A stretch of DNA of 64,000 nt from Streptomyces sp. CB02261. GTDB lineage: Bacteria > Actinomycetota > Actinomycetes > Streptomycetales > Streptomycetaceae. The stretch covers positions 186,001 through 250,000 of the forward strand of contig NZ_LIVX01000008.1 in NCBI RefSeq assembly GCF_001905665.1, given 5' to 3'. The notes beneath the pieces were generated by a model. The model ran no database searches and was not told the DNA's origin. It saw only the letters and a list, made by a program, of their open reading frames with translations. This document shows positions 25,844 through 49,215 of this stretch, piece after piece; the first letter of the stretch is position 1, and each line of letters begins with the position of its first letter. A program made the translations under genes and the position numbers.

Positions 25844-26509
25844 GTGATCGAGGAGCTGATACCCGCGCCCGCGAGCGCCGCCCACGCGTTCCACGACTGC
25901 GACTCGGCCGTCGGCGCCCTGTTCCCGGAGGAGGCCGCCGCCGTCGCGCGCGCCCTGCCGAAACGGCGTCAGGAGTACGCCGTCGTCCGCGTGTGCGCCC
26001 GGCGCGCGATGAGTGCCCTGGGGGTCTCGGCGGTGGCGCTGGTGACGGGGGAACGGGGCGCTCCGCGGTGGCCCGCCGGTCTCGTGGGGAGCATGACGCA
26101 CTGCGCCGGGTACCGCGCGGCCGTCGTCGGCCGGGCCTCCGACTACCGCGGCCTCGGCATCGACGCCGAACCCAACGCGCCGCTCGACGACGAGGTGCTG
26201 GAGTTCGTCTCGTCGCCGCGGGAGCGGGCCCGGCTCCGCGCGCTTGCCGCGTCCGCGCCGGAGGTCTGCTGGGACCGGCTGCTGTTCAGCGCCAAGGAGT
26301 CGGTGTTCAAGGTCTGGTATCCGCTGACCGGGCGCGAGCTGGACTTCGGGGACGCGGACGTCCGGATCGACCAGGAGGCGGGGACGTTCACCGCGGACGT
26401 CGGCCTTCCGGACGACGGCCCGGACGGCGAACACCTGAAGGTCCTCGAAGGGCGCTGGCTCTGCCGCGACGGTCTCGTGGTGACGGCCATAGCCCTCCGG
26501 CGCGGGTGA
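25844..26509 (+). CDS. 4'-phosphopantetheinyl transferase (Sfp/EntD type)
   Basis: This 221-aa protein has the Sfp-superfamily signatures GIDAEPNAPL (Mg-binding Asp and Glu) and FSAKESVFKVWYP. WPAGLVGSMTHCAGYRAAVVG is typical of the EntD-like branch. It converts apo carrier proteins to the holo form with the phosphopantetheine arm of CoA. It lies at the edge of the NRPS cluster and would serve the four NRPS carrier domains and the free ACP. The GTG start is preceded by GAGGA. It may also be a general PPTase of the strain. Confidence 0.92.
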   Translation: MIEELIPAPASAAHAFHDCDSAVGALFPEEAAAVARALPKRRQEYAVVRVCARRAMSALGVSAVALVTGERGAPRWPAGLVGSMTHCAGYRAAVVGRASDYRGLGIDAEPNAPLDDEVLEFVSSPRERARLRALAASAPEVCWDRLLFSAKESVFKVWYPLTGRELDFGDADVRIDQEAGTFTADVGLPDDGPDGEHLKVLEGRWLCRDGLVVTAIALRRG

Positions 26510-26522
26510 GCGTACGGGCGTG

Positions 26523-26538
26523 GCCCGCCGGCGCGGGC
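26523..26538 (+). terminator. Short hairpin after the PPTase gene
   Basis: GCCCGC and GCGGGC form a 6-bp stem with a 4-nt loop, 13 bp past the stop. A longer-range complement (CCTCCGGGCC at 26578-26587 with GGCCCGGAGG at 26631-26640) lies in the same convergent interval. Confidence 0.5.
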
Positions 26539-26647
26539 GCGGTGGGCGGGGCGGGGGCTCAGCCCGCGGTCCGGCACCTCCGGGCCCACGGCAGGGGCGA
26601 CGCGCGGGGGTCGGTCGCGCCGCCGCCGTGGCCCGGAGGGGCCGGGG

Positions 26648-27604
26648 TCATTCGGCCGGCCGGCCCGTCAGATGCGCGAAGACATCGTCCAGGGTCGGCC
26701 TGCGCACGGTGAAGTCGCTGACCTGGATGCCCGCGTCGCGCAGGGCGACGGCGACGTCGGCGACGTCACCGAGCCCGTCGTCGAGCTGCACGGCGATCGT
26801 GCCCTTGGCGGCGTCCACCGTGGGCACGGTCGTCAGCGCCGGTCCGAGGGCGGCGAGGACCGCGCCCACGTCCGACGGCGCCGACACCGTCACTTCGAGC
26901 CACTCCCGTCCGACCTTGCGCTTGAGGGCGTCGGGGGTGCCGTCGGCGATCACCCGGCCGGAGTCGACGACCGCGATCTGGTCCGCGAGGAAGTCCGCCT
27001 CCTCCAGGTACTGCGTCGTCAGGAGCAGGGTGACGCCGTTGTCCACCAGCTCGCGGACGAGTTCCCACAGGGCCATCCGGCTGACCGGGTCGAGCCCCGT
27101 GGTCGGCTCGTCGAGGAACAGCACGGGGGGCGAGGTGATCAGGCAGCTCGCCAGGTCGAGCCGCCTCCGCATGCCGCCGGAGTAGGTGCGGGCCGGCCGG
27201 TGGGCCACGGCGGTGAGGCCGAAGCGCTCCAGGAGCTCGTCCGCGCGCCGGCGCGCCGTCCGGCGGCCGAGGTGCAGCAGCCGTCCGAGCAGCGCCAGGT
27301 TCTCGTGCCCGGTGAGGATCTCGTCGACGGCCGCGTACTGGCCCGCGAGGCCGATGCGCCGGCGTACCTCGTGCGGCTGCCGGGCCACGTCGAAGCCGGC
27401 CACCTCCGCGTGCCCGCCGTCCGGTGCCACGAGCGTCGTGAGCACCTGCACGGTGGTCGTCTTGCCCGCCCCGTTGGGGCCGAGCAGGCCGAGCACCGTG
27501 CCGGCGCGCACCTGGAGGTCGATGCCGGAGAGCGCCTCGACGTCCCCGTACCGCTTGCGCAGGCCCTCGGCCCGGATGGCCGTGTCCACCTCTGCCGCCC
27601 CCAC
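26648..27604 (-). CDS. DrrA-like ABC exporter ATPase
   Basis: This 318-aa ATP-binding protein has Walker A GLLGPNGAGKTTT, Q-loop GLAGQYAAVDEI, signature TYSGGMRRRLDL and Walker B VLFLDEPTTGLD, plus the C-terminal extension of the daunorubicin-resistance (DrrA) family (PTLDDVFAHLTGR). It should pair with the ABC-2 permease encoded about 1.7 kb upstream to export and confer self-resistance to the peptide product. It begins 5 bp after mbtH and is the last gene of the biosynthetic run. Confidence 0.93.
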   Translation of the reverse strand: MGAAEVDTAIRAEGLRKRYGDVEALSGIDLQVRAGTVLGLLGPNGAGKTTTVQVLTTLVAPDGGHAEVAGFDVARQPHEVRRRIGLAGQYAAVDEILTGHENLALLGRLLHLGRRTARRRADELLERFGLTAVAHRPARTYSGGMRRRLDLASCLITSPPVLFLDEPTTGLDPVSRMALWELVRELVDNGVTLLLTTQYLEEADFLADQIAVVDSGRVIADGTPDALKRKVGREWLEVTVSAPSDVGAVLAALGPALTTVPTVDAAKGTIAVQLDDGLGDVADVAVALRDAGIQVSDFTVRRPTLDDVFAHLTGRPAE

Positions 27605-27609
27605 CGCGC

Positions 27610-27828
27610 TCAGCGCACCGGGTCCGGGGCCTGCTCCCGCAGGCTGCGCGGGCGCATGTCCGTCCAGTGCTCCTCCACGTACGCGAGGGCGGCGTCGTGG
27701 CTGCTCTCGCCGAGCGCCTCGGTCCAGCCGTCGGGCACCTGGGCGAAGGCGGGCCAGAGGCAGTACTGGGCCTCGTCGTTCACCAGGACGAGGAACGTGC
27801 CGTTCTGGTCGTCGAAGGGGTTCGGCAT
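27610..27828 (-). CDS. mbtH: MbtH-like protein
   Basis: This 72-aa protein carries the MbtH signature: NPFDDQNGTFLVLVNDEAQYCLWP, VPDGW and SYVEEHW-like (ALAYVEEHWTDMRP). MbtH-like proteins bind adenylation domains and are often needed for their folding or activity, so this one probably serves one or more A domains of the adjacent NRPS. GGAAGTG precedes the ATG. Spacing is 4 bp to the P450 upstream and 5 bp to the exporter ATPase downstream, an obvious operon. Confidence 0.97.
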   Translation of the reverse strand: MPNPFDDQNGTFLVLVNDEAQYCLWPAFAQVPDGWTEALGESSHDAALAYVEEHWTDMRPRSLREQAPDPVR

Positions 27829-27832
27829 GGGG

Positions 27833-29164
27833 TCACTTCCCATCTGTCGCGGACTCGGGGGTCCGCTCGACTGTGGCAGGGGGTGCTGACACCGGGCTGA
27901 TGCCGGTGGCGTGCGGGGCGGGACGGTCGAGGCGGACCGGCAGGCCGGTGTAGCCGTACACGAAGTTCGAGTGGAGCAGGCGGGGGCTGCCGAGGAGTTC
28001 GATGTGCCCGACCTTGTCCCGGAGGGCGCGGAGCATCGCCTCGACATGGGTGCGGCCGAGGAAGGCGCCGATGCAGAAGTGCGGTCCGTGTCCGAACGCC
28101 ACGTGCTTGTTGGGCGTACGGGCCAGGTCGAAGCGCTCCGGGTCGGTGAAGACGTCCTCGTCGAAGTTGGCGGAGCTGTTCCACAGGGTGACCACGTCGC
28201 CCGCGGCGATCGTGCGGTCGCGGATCTCCACGTCGGTGAGGGCGCGCCGGCCGAAGTGCATGGCCGGGGTGGTCCAGCGGAGGACCTCCTCCGTGGCGGT
28301 GGCGGTGTCGACGAGCCCCTCCTTCAGCGCCTTCCACTGGTCGGGGTGTTCGGCCAGGGCGATGACGGCGCCGACGGACGACATCCGGCTGGACTCGTCG
28401 CCGCCGAGGATCAGGCTGTAGCAGTTGAAGACGATCTCGTCCTCGGTGAGGAGCCGCCCGTCGACGGTGCCGGTGGCCAGGGCGCTGATCACGTCCTCGC
28501 CGGGGTGCCGGCGGCGCTGGGCGGCGAGGCCGGAGAAGTACAGGAGGATCTCGTTGCGCGCGAGCCATTCCTCCTCCGCCCCGTGCTCCTCGCTGGTACG
28601 GGAGAGGGTCATGGTGTTCCAGTGGACGAGCTGCTCGCGGTCCGCCACCGGCACGTCCATGAGGTCGCCGATGGTGTTGATCGGGATGTGGTCCGCGAGG
28701 TCGACGACGAAGTCGAACGCGCCCCGCTCCAAAGCCTCTTCGAGCAGGGCGCCCGTGCGGACGTTCACGCCCTCCACCACCGGTGCGAGGACGCGGGGGG
28801 AGAAGGACTTCAGCATGAGGTTGCGGATCTCGCGGTGCCGGGGCCCGTCGGTGACAGCGAGCATCTTCCCGGACGCCGAGTCCTCGCCCTGGAGCAGGGT
28901 GGCGAGGACGTTGCCGCGTTCGGACGTGAACCGCTTGTCGTCCCGGTAGACCGCGACGACGTCGGCGTGGCGGGACAGCACCCAGAACGGGGGCGCGCCG
29001 GGGGTGGCGCGATGGTGGTGGACCGGTCGTTCGGCGCGGAACCGGGCCCAGATCGCCCTCAGGTCGGGGCGGGTGAAGGTACGGGGGTCGGTGAGGTCGA
29101 CGCTGTCGGGGTCGGGGATCTCCGGTCTCGCGGGTTCGGCGGGCTGCGGTGCGGTGGGTCTCAT
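27833..29164 (-). CDS. Cytochrome P450, probable tailoring or precursor hydroxylase
   Basis: This 443-aa P450 has the heme ligand loop FGHGPHFCIGAFLGR, the ExxR helix (EEVLRW) and the I-helix region LILGGDESSRMSS. Ser replaces the usual oxygen-activating Thr (GGDES instead of AG-x-D/E-T). GGAGC precedes the ATG at 29164. It sits directly before mbtH. P450s with this I-helix type occur in peptide clusters where a carrier-bound amino acid is hydroxylated, so beta-hydroxylation of a PCP-bound residue is possible; action on the finished peptide is equally open. Confidence 0.92.
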   Translation of the reverse strand: MRPTAPQPAEPARPEIPDPDSVDLTDPRTFTRPDLRAIWARFRAERPVHHHRATPGAPPFWVLSRHADVVAVYRDDKRFTSERGNVLATLLQGEDSASGKMLAVTDGPRHREIRNLMLKSFSPRVLAPVVEGVNVRTGALLEEALERGAFDFVVDLADHIPINTIGDLMDVPVADREQLVHWNTMTLSRTSEEHGAEEEWLARNEILLYFSGLAAQRRRHPGEDVISALATGTVDGRLLTEDEIVFNCYSLILGGDESSRMSSVGAVIALAEHPDQWKALKEGLVDTATATEEVLRWTTPAMHFGRRALTDVEIRDRTIAAGDVVTLWNSSANFDEDVFTDPERFDLARTPNKHVAFGHGPHFCIGAFLGRTHVEAMLRALRDKVGHIELLGSPRLLHSNFVYGYTGLPVRLDRPAPHATGISPVSAPPATVERTPESATDGK

Positions 29165-29257
29165 GGCGGGTGCTCCCTTCGGAACACGGCGGAGAGGGGC
29201 GGTGGGACCGCGGCGCACGGCGGGGGGGCGGTGTGGAGCGGTGGTGCAAGGGGTCGG

Positions 29258-29287
29258 GGGGCCGCGGCGCGCGGGCGCCGCGGCCCC
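29258..29287 (-). terminator. Strong hairpin between exporter permease and P450 genes
   Basis: GGGGCCGCGGCG (29258-29269) pairs with CGCCGCGGCCCC (29276-29287) over a 6-nt loop, starting 5 bp past the permease stop. It may end the NRPS-permease transcript, or reduce read-through into P450-mbtH-drrA. Confidence 0.75.
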
Positions 29288-29291
29288 GGTC

Positions 29292-30106
29292 TCAGGATGC
29301 CGCCGTGCGGAAGCGGCGGAGGCTGAACAGCACGGTGAGGACGAAGACGGCGCCCAGGGAGATGGCGACGGCGAGGGAGGCGTGCTCGCCCGGGAAGCTC
29401 CCGCCGGTGGCGGTGGGGTTGCCCCACAGCTCGCGGGTCCAGGTGACCACGGCGCTGACCGGGTTCCAGTCGGCGACCGGGCGCAGCCAGGCCGGGAGCC
29501 GGTCGACGGACTGGAAGGCGTTGGACAGGAACGAGAGGAGGACGGTGACCAGGCCCGCGACCACGTTGATCGTCTCCATGTTGCGGGAGAACAGGCCGAG
29601 GAGGACACCGACCCAGAGCATGGCGTACATGAACACGGCGAGCAGGACGAAGCCGGCGAGCACGGGGAGCGGCCCGCGTTCGGGCCGCCAGCCGAAGAGC
29701 ACGCCGATGCCCGTGACGACGGCGAGCCCGATGAGTCCGACGGCCAGGTCGCCGAGGGTGTGGCCGAGGAGGATGGAGGGGCGGGCGATCGGCAGGCTGC
29801 GGAACCGGTCCACGAGTCCGCCTCGCAGGTCGGCGGCGACGGCGACCGCGGTGGGGCCGATCCCGGCGAGCCCGACCTGGGCGGCCACGCCCGCGAACAT
29901 GTACGTCTGGTAGTCGGATCCGCCCGTCACCGACAGCGACCCCTGGAAGAGGTAGCCGAGGACGATCATCGAGACGAGCGGGTTCATGATGATGCCGACG
30001 AGGCGGCCGGGGGCCCGGCGGAGCCGGTTCAGTCTCCGGCCCGCGACGGCGAGGGACTCCACGGCCAGCGCGATGGGCGGCGCGGGCCTGCGAACCTGGG
30101 TGAGGG

Positions 30107-30113
<7 letters not shown>
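29292..30113 (-). CDS. DrrB-like ABC-2 exporter permease
   Basis: This 273-aa membrane protein has six hydrophobic segments in the ABC-2 arrangement. It contains RRAPGRLVGIIMNPLVSMIVLGYLF, DRFRSLPIARPSILLG and NAFQSVDRLPAWLRPVADWNP, typical of DrrB-type permeases. Two adjacent GTG codons (30113 and 30110) overlap the NRPS stop by 7 or 4 bp; the GTGA overlap at 30110 is the usual pattern. It is co-translated with the NRPS and should work with the DrrA-like ATPase encoded further downstream. Confidence 0.9.
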
Positions 30114-45060
<14,947 letters not shown>

Positions 45061-45061
<1 letters not shown>

Positions 45062-46143
45062 CACAGGCTCCCAGGGGAGGTCGGGCCGACCCGGACGGGA
45101 TCGGCGGGATGGTGCGGGGTGGGCTGGGCGTGCGGGGGGCGGTGGCCGGGGGCCCTCGGGGCGGGCGACGGCGCGAAGGGGTCCTCGGTGAGGGTCTCCG
45201 GGCCGAACGCCTCGCCGACCCAGGCGTCGTCGTAGACGGTGTCGAGATACCGCTCGCCGAGGTCGGGGGCGATGGCGACGGCGGTCAGTCCGCCGGCGCC
45301 GGGGCGGTTCTCCCGCAGCCAGCGGACGGCGCCGCTGAGCACGGTGCCGGTGGAGCCGCCGAGCAGGAAGCCCTCGCGCAGCAGCGCCCGGCAGGCGCGC
45401 ACGGTGTCCTTCTCGGGGACGATGACGACGTCGTCGAGGAGCGAGGCGTCCAGGAGGGCGGGCCGCACGCTCGTGCCCACGCCGGGGATGAGCCGGGGGG
45501 CGGGCTCGCCGCCGAAGTTGACCGAGCCGGCCGCGTCGACGGCGACGATGGTCACCGCCGGGTTGTGCTCGCGGAAGAAGCGGGCGCAGCCCATCAGGGT
45601 GCCGGTGGTGCCCGCGCCGACGAAGAGGACGTCCAGGTCCGGGAAGGCCTTCGCGATCTGCGGGGCGGTCGACTGGTAGTGCGCGGTCCAGTTGCCCGTG
45701 TTGGCGTACTGGTTGAGCCAGTGGTAGTCGTCGTGCTCCTCGCACAGTCGGCGGACCAGGTCGAGGCGCGCGCCGAGCAGCCCCCGTTCGGGGTGCGGCC
45801 GGGAGACCACGCGTACGTCGGCGCCGAGCCGCTGCATCAGCCTGCGGGACGCCTGGGTGCACCGTGAGTCGGTGATGCAGACGAACCGGTAGCCCCGGCT
45901 GACGGCGACCAGGCTGAGGGCCACCCCCAGGTTGCCGGACGAGCTTTCGACGATGGTCATTCCGGGGCGGAGCGCCCCGGCGCGCTCGGCGGACTCCACC
46001 ATCTCGTTCGCGGCGCGGAGTTTGACCGATCCCGCGAAGTTGAAGCCCTCACATTTCAGGTAGAGGGGATATCCGGTGAGCCGCCGGACGTCGACGAAAA
46101 GGTCGTCGACGTCGAATTCCTGCGGCGTCGTGATGACTGGCAT
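45061..46143 (-). CDS. sbnA: SbnA-like 2,3-diaminopropionate biosynthesis protein
   Basis: This 360-aa PLP enzyme has the cysteine synthase fold with Lys41 in NFAGSVKLRAA, the substrate loop ESSSGNLGVALS and the phosphate-binding GAGTTGTLMG. These features are close to SbnA, which joins O-phospho-L-serine and L-glutamate to N-(2-amino-2-carboxyethyl)-glutamate. Its partner SbnB lies 29 bp upstream. GGGAG precedes the ATG. The C-terminal 30 residues are Pro/His-rich and probably disordered. The stop overlaps the NRPS start by one base, so supply of diaminopropionate and its use are co-expressed. Confidence 0.93.
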
Positions 46144-46172
46144 GCGTCTACTCCCGCCCGATGCGCGCGTGT

Positions 46173-47222
46173 TCAGCCCGTGGTGGTCTGCCGCTGTCCG
46201 TAGCGGTCCAGTTCGTGGAAGAAGTCGTCGACGACGTGGAGTTCACCGGCGTCGCGGACGAGGTCGTGGACGTACTTGCCGACGGCGAGGTCGAGCACAC
46301 CGAGCCCGAAGGGGGAGAACACCAGCGGGAGCGACGGATCGGGCCGTACGGACCCGGTGATCACGTCGTACAGGGTGCCGGCGATGAAATCGCGGTTCCC
46401 GGTGCGCTGTTCGGCCAGGTGCACCGAGGTGTCGGCCTTGAGGCAGTGCTCGACGTCGTCGACGATGTTGGCCGAGGCCAGGACGACCTCGGGTGCCAGG
46501 TCGCGCAGCGACACGTTCAGGACGAGCGGGCGGTGCGCGAAGAGCCCGGGGTCGGTGACGTGCGGTGCGCCGGCGACGGTGGCGAAGACGACGAGGTCGG
46601 AGGAGCGCAGCAGGTCGTCGGAGGTGTCGTGGACGGTGACGGGGGCCCGTTCGCCGCTCTGCTCCAGGTAGACGCGGAACTCGCGCGCGTACTCGGGGCG
46701 CAGGTCGTGGACGCCCACGTGCTCGAACTCCCAGCCGGTGGCGGCCAGGAAGGTGTGGACGTAGCGGGCGATGAGTCCGGTGCCCACGATGCCGAGCCGC
46801 AGCGGCCGGGGGCGGCCCTGGGAGAGCCGGTCGGCGGCGAGCGCGGCGGACGCGGCGGTCCGGACGGCGCTGATGATGGAGCCCTCCATGCAGGCGAACG
46901 GATAGCCCGTGACGGGGTCGTTCAGGAGGAGGGCGGCCGAGGCGCGGGGCAGACCGGAGGCGATGTTCCCGGGGAAGCTCGATATCCATTTGATGCCGTC
47001 CACGCCGACGTCTCCGCCGATGGAGGCGGGCAGCGCGATGATCCGCGCGTCGGGCCGGTCGGGGAAGCGCAGGAAGTAGGAGGGAGGGTTCACGGTCCGG
47101 CCCGCTCCGTGGAGCCGGTAGGCGTCCTCCACGATCTCCACGACCTGCTTCTCGCGGCCGGTGAGGGCGGCCTGGACCTGCGCGCCCGGTATCACTGCGA
47201 AAGCCGGGGACGGCTTCTCCAT
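46173..47222 (-). CDS. sbnB: SbnB-like dehydrogenase for 2,3-diaminopropionate biosynthesis
   Basis: This 349-aa member of the ornithine cyclodeaminase/mu-crystallin family has Rossmann motif LGIVGTGLIARYVHTFL and the family Lys/Arg region (GIKWISSFPGNI). SbnB oxidatively splits N-(2-amino-2-carboxyethyl)-glutamate to L-2,3-diaminopropionate and 2-oxoglutarate with NAD. The ATG at 47222 is preceded by GAGGTG. The 116-bp space upstream holds a SARP-type repeat and -10 region, so the gene appears to head its own transcript (sbnB-sbnA-NRPS-permease). Confidence 0.93.
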   Translation of the reverse strand: MEKPSPAFAVIPGAQVQAALTGREKQVVEIVEDAYRLHGAGRTVNPPSYFLRFPDRPDARIIALPASIGGDVGVDGIKWISSFPGNIASGLPRASAALLLNDPVTGYPFACMEGSIISAVRTAASAALAADRLSQGRPRPLRLGIVGTGLIARYVHTFLAATGWEFEHVGVHDLRPEYAREFRVYLEQSGERAPVTVHDTSDDLLRSSDLVVFATVAGAPHVTDPGLFAHRPLVLNVSLRDLAPEVVLASANIVDDVEHCLKADTSVHLAEQRTGNRDFIAGTLYDVITGSVRPDPSLPLVFSPFGLGVLDLAVGKYVHDLVRDAGELHVVDDFFHELDRYGQRQTTTG

Positions 47223-47283
47223 GGCTGTGTCCACCTCATTCTCAGACGATGACGTGCTCGGCTCGGCCGAGGACGATGAGTGC

Positions 47284-47326
47284 ATGGTTGCGCCGGGCCC
47301 TGACGACGGGCTGATCCACCGCTGAC
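47284..47326 (-). promoter_or_regulatory. SARP-type heptamer repeats and -10 upstream of sbnB
   Basis: On the minus strand three heptamers (GTCAGCG, ATCAGCC, GTCAGGG) occupy 47326-47320, 47315-47309 and 47304-47298 at exact 11-bp intervals. Eight bases later comes AACCAT (47289-47284), a -10-like hexamer. A conventional -35 is not needed in SARP-dependent promoters. Confidence 0.7.
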
Positions 47327-47338
47327 GGGACGGCGCTG

Positions 47339-48514
47339 TCAGCGGGTGGCGAGGGGCGGTGCGGCGCGGTCGATCTTCCCGCCGAGCAGCCCCTGGAAGA
47401 GGTTCAGTCGCTGCATGTGCGCGGTGCCTTCGAGGAACTCCATCGCCCGGGCGTCCCGGGTGAGTTTGTCGAGCAGCGGGTGGTCGAGGCGGGCGCCGGG
47501 ACCGAAGAAGGAGCAGGCCGCCAGGGTGGTGTCCTCGGCGAGCGCGGCGGTGCGCAGTTTGGCGGCGGAGGCCAGGTGGCCGTCGGTGCCGCGGGCGTCG
47601 ACGGCGGCCGCCGCGTGGTGCACCAGGAGGCGCGCCGCGTCGACGCGCCGGCGGAGGTCGTCGAGCCGCTCGCGTTCGGCCGCGCGCAGGGTGCCGCGGT
47701 GGGCGGTGACGTATTCGAGGGCGGCGCGGGCGATGCCGACGGAGATGGCGGCGACGCCGGGGCGCAGCAGGTTGAAGGTCTGCACGAAGGCCCACACGCC
47801 GCGCCGGGTGGCGGGCAGGTGCCGGCCGAGGAAGCGTTCCTCGGGGACGGGGACGCGGTCCATGACGATGGAGCTGATCCGGGCGCCGCGCAGTCCGATC
47901 ATGTCGAGCGGTTCGGCGCGGAAGCCGGGGTCGGCCGTGTCGACGAGGACGGCGGTGATGCCGAGCGGTCCCGGCCTGCTGCGGGCGAACACCACGCCGA
48001 GCTGGGCGCGCGAGGCGTTGCCGACGTAGCGCTTCTCGCCGCTCAGCAGGGCGCCCCCGGGGGTGGGGGTGAGGGTGGTGCGCAGCGCGGCGGCGTCCGA
48101 GCCGCCGTCCGGTTCGGTGAGGGCGAAGCAGGTCCACAGCGGCTCGCTGAGCATCCGGCCGTAGAACCAGTGCTTCTGGGCCTCGTCGGCGAAGAGGCCG
48201 ACGGCGACCCCGGCGAGGAGCGGTCCCGGCGCGGCGACGAGCGTGCCCACGTCGGCGCAGGCCAACTCCTCCATGACGACGGCGCGTTCGAGGGCGGAGT
48301 CGCCGTAGAAGCGGTGTCCGTCGATCTTCTCCGGCTCGTGTCCGTACGCGGCGGGGATGCCCATGGTGGCGAGATGGCGTACGGCCGGCAGGTCGAAGTG
48401 GCGGCGGACGGCCTCCGGGTCGCGGTCGATCTCCAGCGCGAGCGGGCGCAGGTCCGCGCCCCATTCGCGCAGCCGGCCGCGGAGCGCCGCCAGGCGGGCG
48501 TCGACGTGGTTCAC
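47339..48514 (-). CDS. Acyl-CoA/acyl-ACP dehydrogenase
   Basis: This 391-aa full-length acyl-CoA dehydrogenase-fold protein has an N-terminal helical domain, the FAD-binding strand region CFALTEPDGGSDAAALRTT, and a C-terminal helix bundle. The expected catalytic base region at the end reads AMEFLEGTAHMQRLNLFQ. The start is a GTG overlapping the preceding gene by 4 bp (GTGA). In this operon it is likely to desaturate or oxidise an acyl group held on the ACP, not a CoA ester from fatty-acid breakdown. It may form a hetero-oligomer with the truncated homologue encoded just upstream. Confidence 0.88.
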   Translation of the reverse strand: MNHVDARLAALRGRLREWGADLRPLALEIDRDPEAVRRHFDLPAVRHLATMGIPAAYGHEPEKIDGHRFYGDSALERAVVMEELACADVGTLVAAPGPLLAGVAVGLFADEAQKHWFYGRMLSEPLWTCFALTEPDGGSDAAALRTTLTPTPGGALLSGEKRYVGNASRAQLGVVFARSRPGPLGITAVLVDTADPGFRAEPLDMIGLRGARISSIVMDRVPVPEERFLGRHLPATRRGVWAFVQTFNLLRPGVAAISVGIARAALEYVTAHRGTLRAAERERLDDLRRRVDAARLLVHHAAAAVDARGTDGHLASAAKLRTAALAEDTTLAACSFFGPGARLDHPLLDKLTRDARAMEFLEGTAHMQRLNLFQGLLGGKIDRAAPPLATR

Positions 48515-49215
48515 GGCGTGACCTCCCCGCCGGTGTGGGCCTCGGCGAGCAGCTCCGAGACGTGGACGGTCATGCCGGGGCTGTCCCGGAGGTATCCGGA
48601 GGCACCGAGCAGCCGCACCTGCTCGCGGTCGGCGACGGTGATCCGGCGGTGCAGGTGGTGCAGCATGCCGGTGTCGAGGTCGCCCGGGGCGGCGCCGGTC
48701 AGGACGGCCCGGACCTCCAGGTGCTCGACGAGGACGTCGGCGATCGTGCCCTTGACCAGCTGCTGCTGGAGCAGGGTGGAGTCCCCGGTCCGCCGGTGCG
48801 CGAGACGGACGACGCACGCGGCCCGCAGGCCCTCGGAGAGCCCGAGGCGCAGCCACACCAGACCGAGGGCGTACGCGGCGCTCCGGGCCCGGCCGGCCGC
48901 GTCCGGGCGGTCGGCGTCGTCCGGTCCCGGCCGGGTGACCCGGGTCGTGAGCACGGGGCCGCCCGGCAGGTCCGTCCCGGCCGGCGCGGTCTCCCGGCGG
49001 CGCTCGCGGGGGTGGCGCAGACCGCCGATCCACACCTCGTCGGCCTCGGCGTGGGTCCGGGCGTCCACGACGGCGTGCCCGGCGGGTCCGCACGGCAGCA
49101 GGCCGGGCAGGACGGCGGAGCCGAGCGCGGCGAGCGCGGGGGCGAACCCCTCGTGCCGGGCCGTGGCGTGGACGTGTCCGGTCAGCGCCGTGTCGTCGGG
49201 CGCGAGCGTGGTCAT
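48511..49215 (-). CDS. Acyl-CoA dehydrogenase-like protein, short form
   Basis: This 234-aa protein resembles only the C-terminal helical part of acyl-CoA dehydrogenases (AAYALGLVWLRLGLSEGLRAACVVRL, TIADVLVEHLEVRAVL, VRLLGASGYLRDSPG). It lacks the usual N-terminal and beta domains and the FAD signature. It overlaps both neighbours by 4 bp. It is probably the non-catalytic or complementary half of a heteromeric dehydrogenase with the next gene. The family assignment is by overall look and is less certain. Confidence 0.65.
   Translation of the reverse strand: MTTLAPDDTALTGHVHATARHEGFAPALAALGSAVLPGLLPCGPAGHAVVDARTHAEADEVWIGGLRHPRERRRETAPAGTDLPGGPVLTTRVTRPGPDDADRPDAAGRARSAAYALGLVWLRLGLSEGLRAACVVRLAHRRTGDSTLLQQQLVKGTIADVLVEHLEVRAVLTGAAPGDLDTGMLHHLHRRITVADREQVRLLGASGYLRDSPGMTVHVSELLAEAHTGGEVTP

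Noticed and set aside
25844..26509. PPTase reading frame extended upstream to about 24.7 kb
   Set aside because: The upstream extension is antisense to the antiporter genes and low-complexity; the GTG at 25844 has a ribosome site and starts the family homology.
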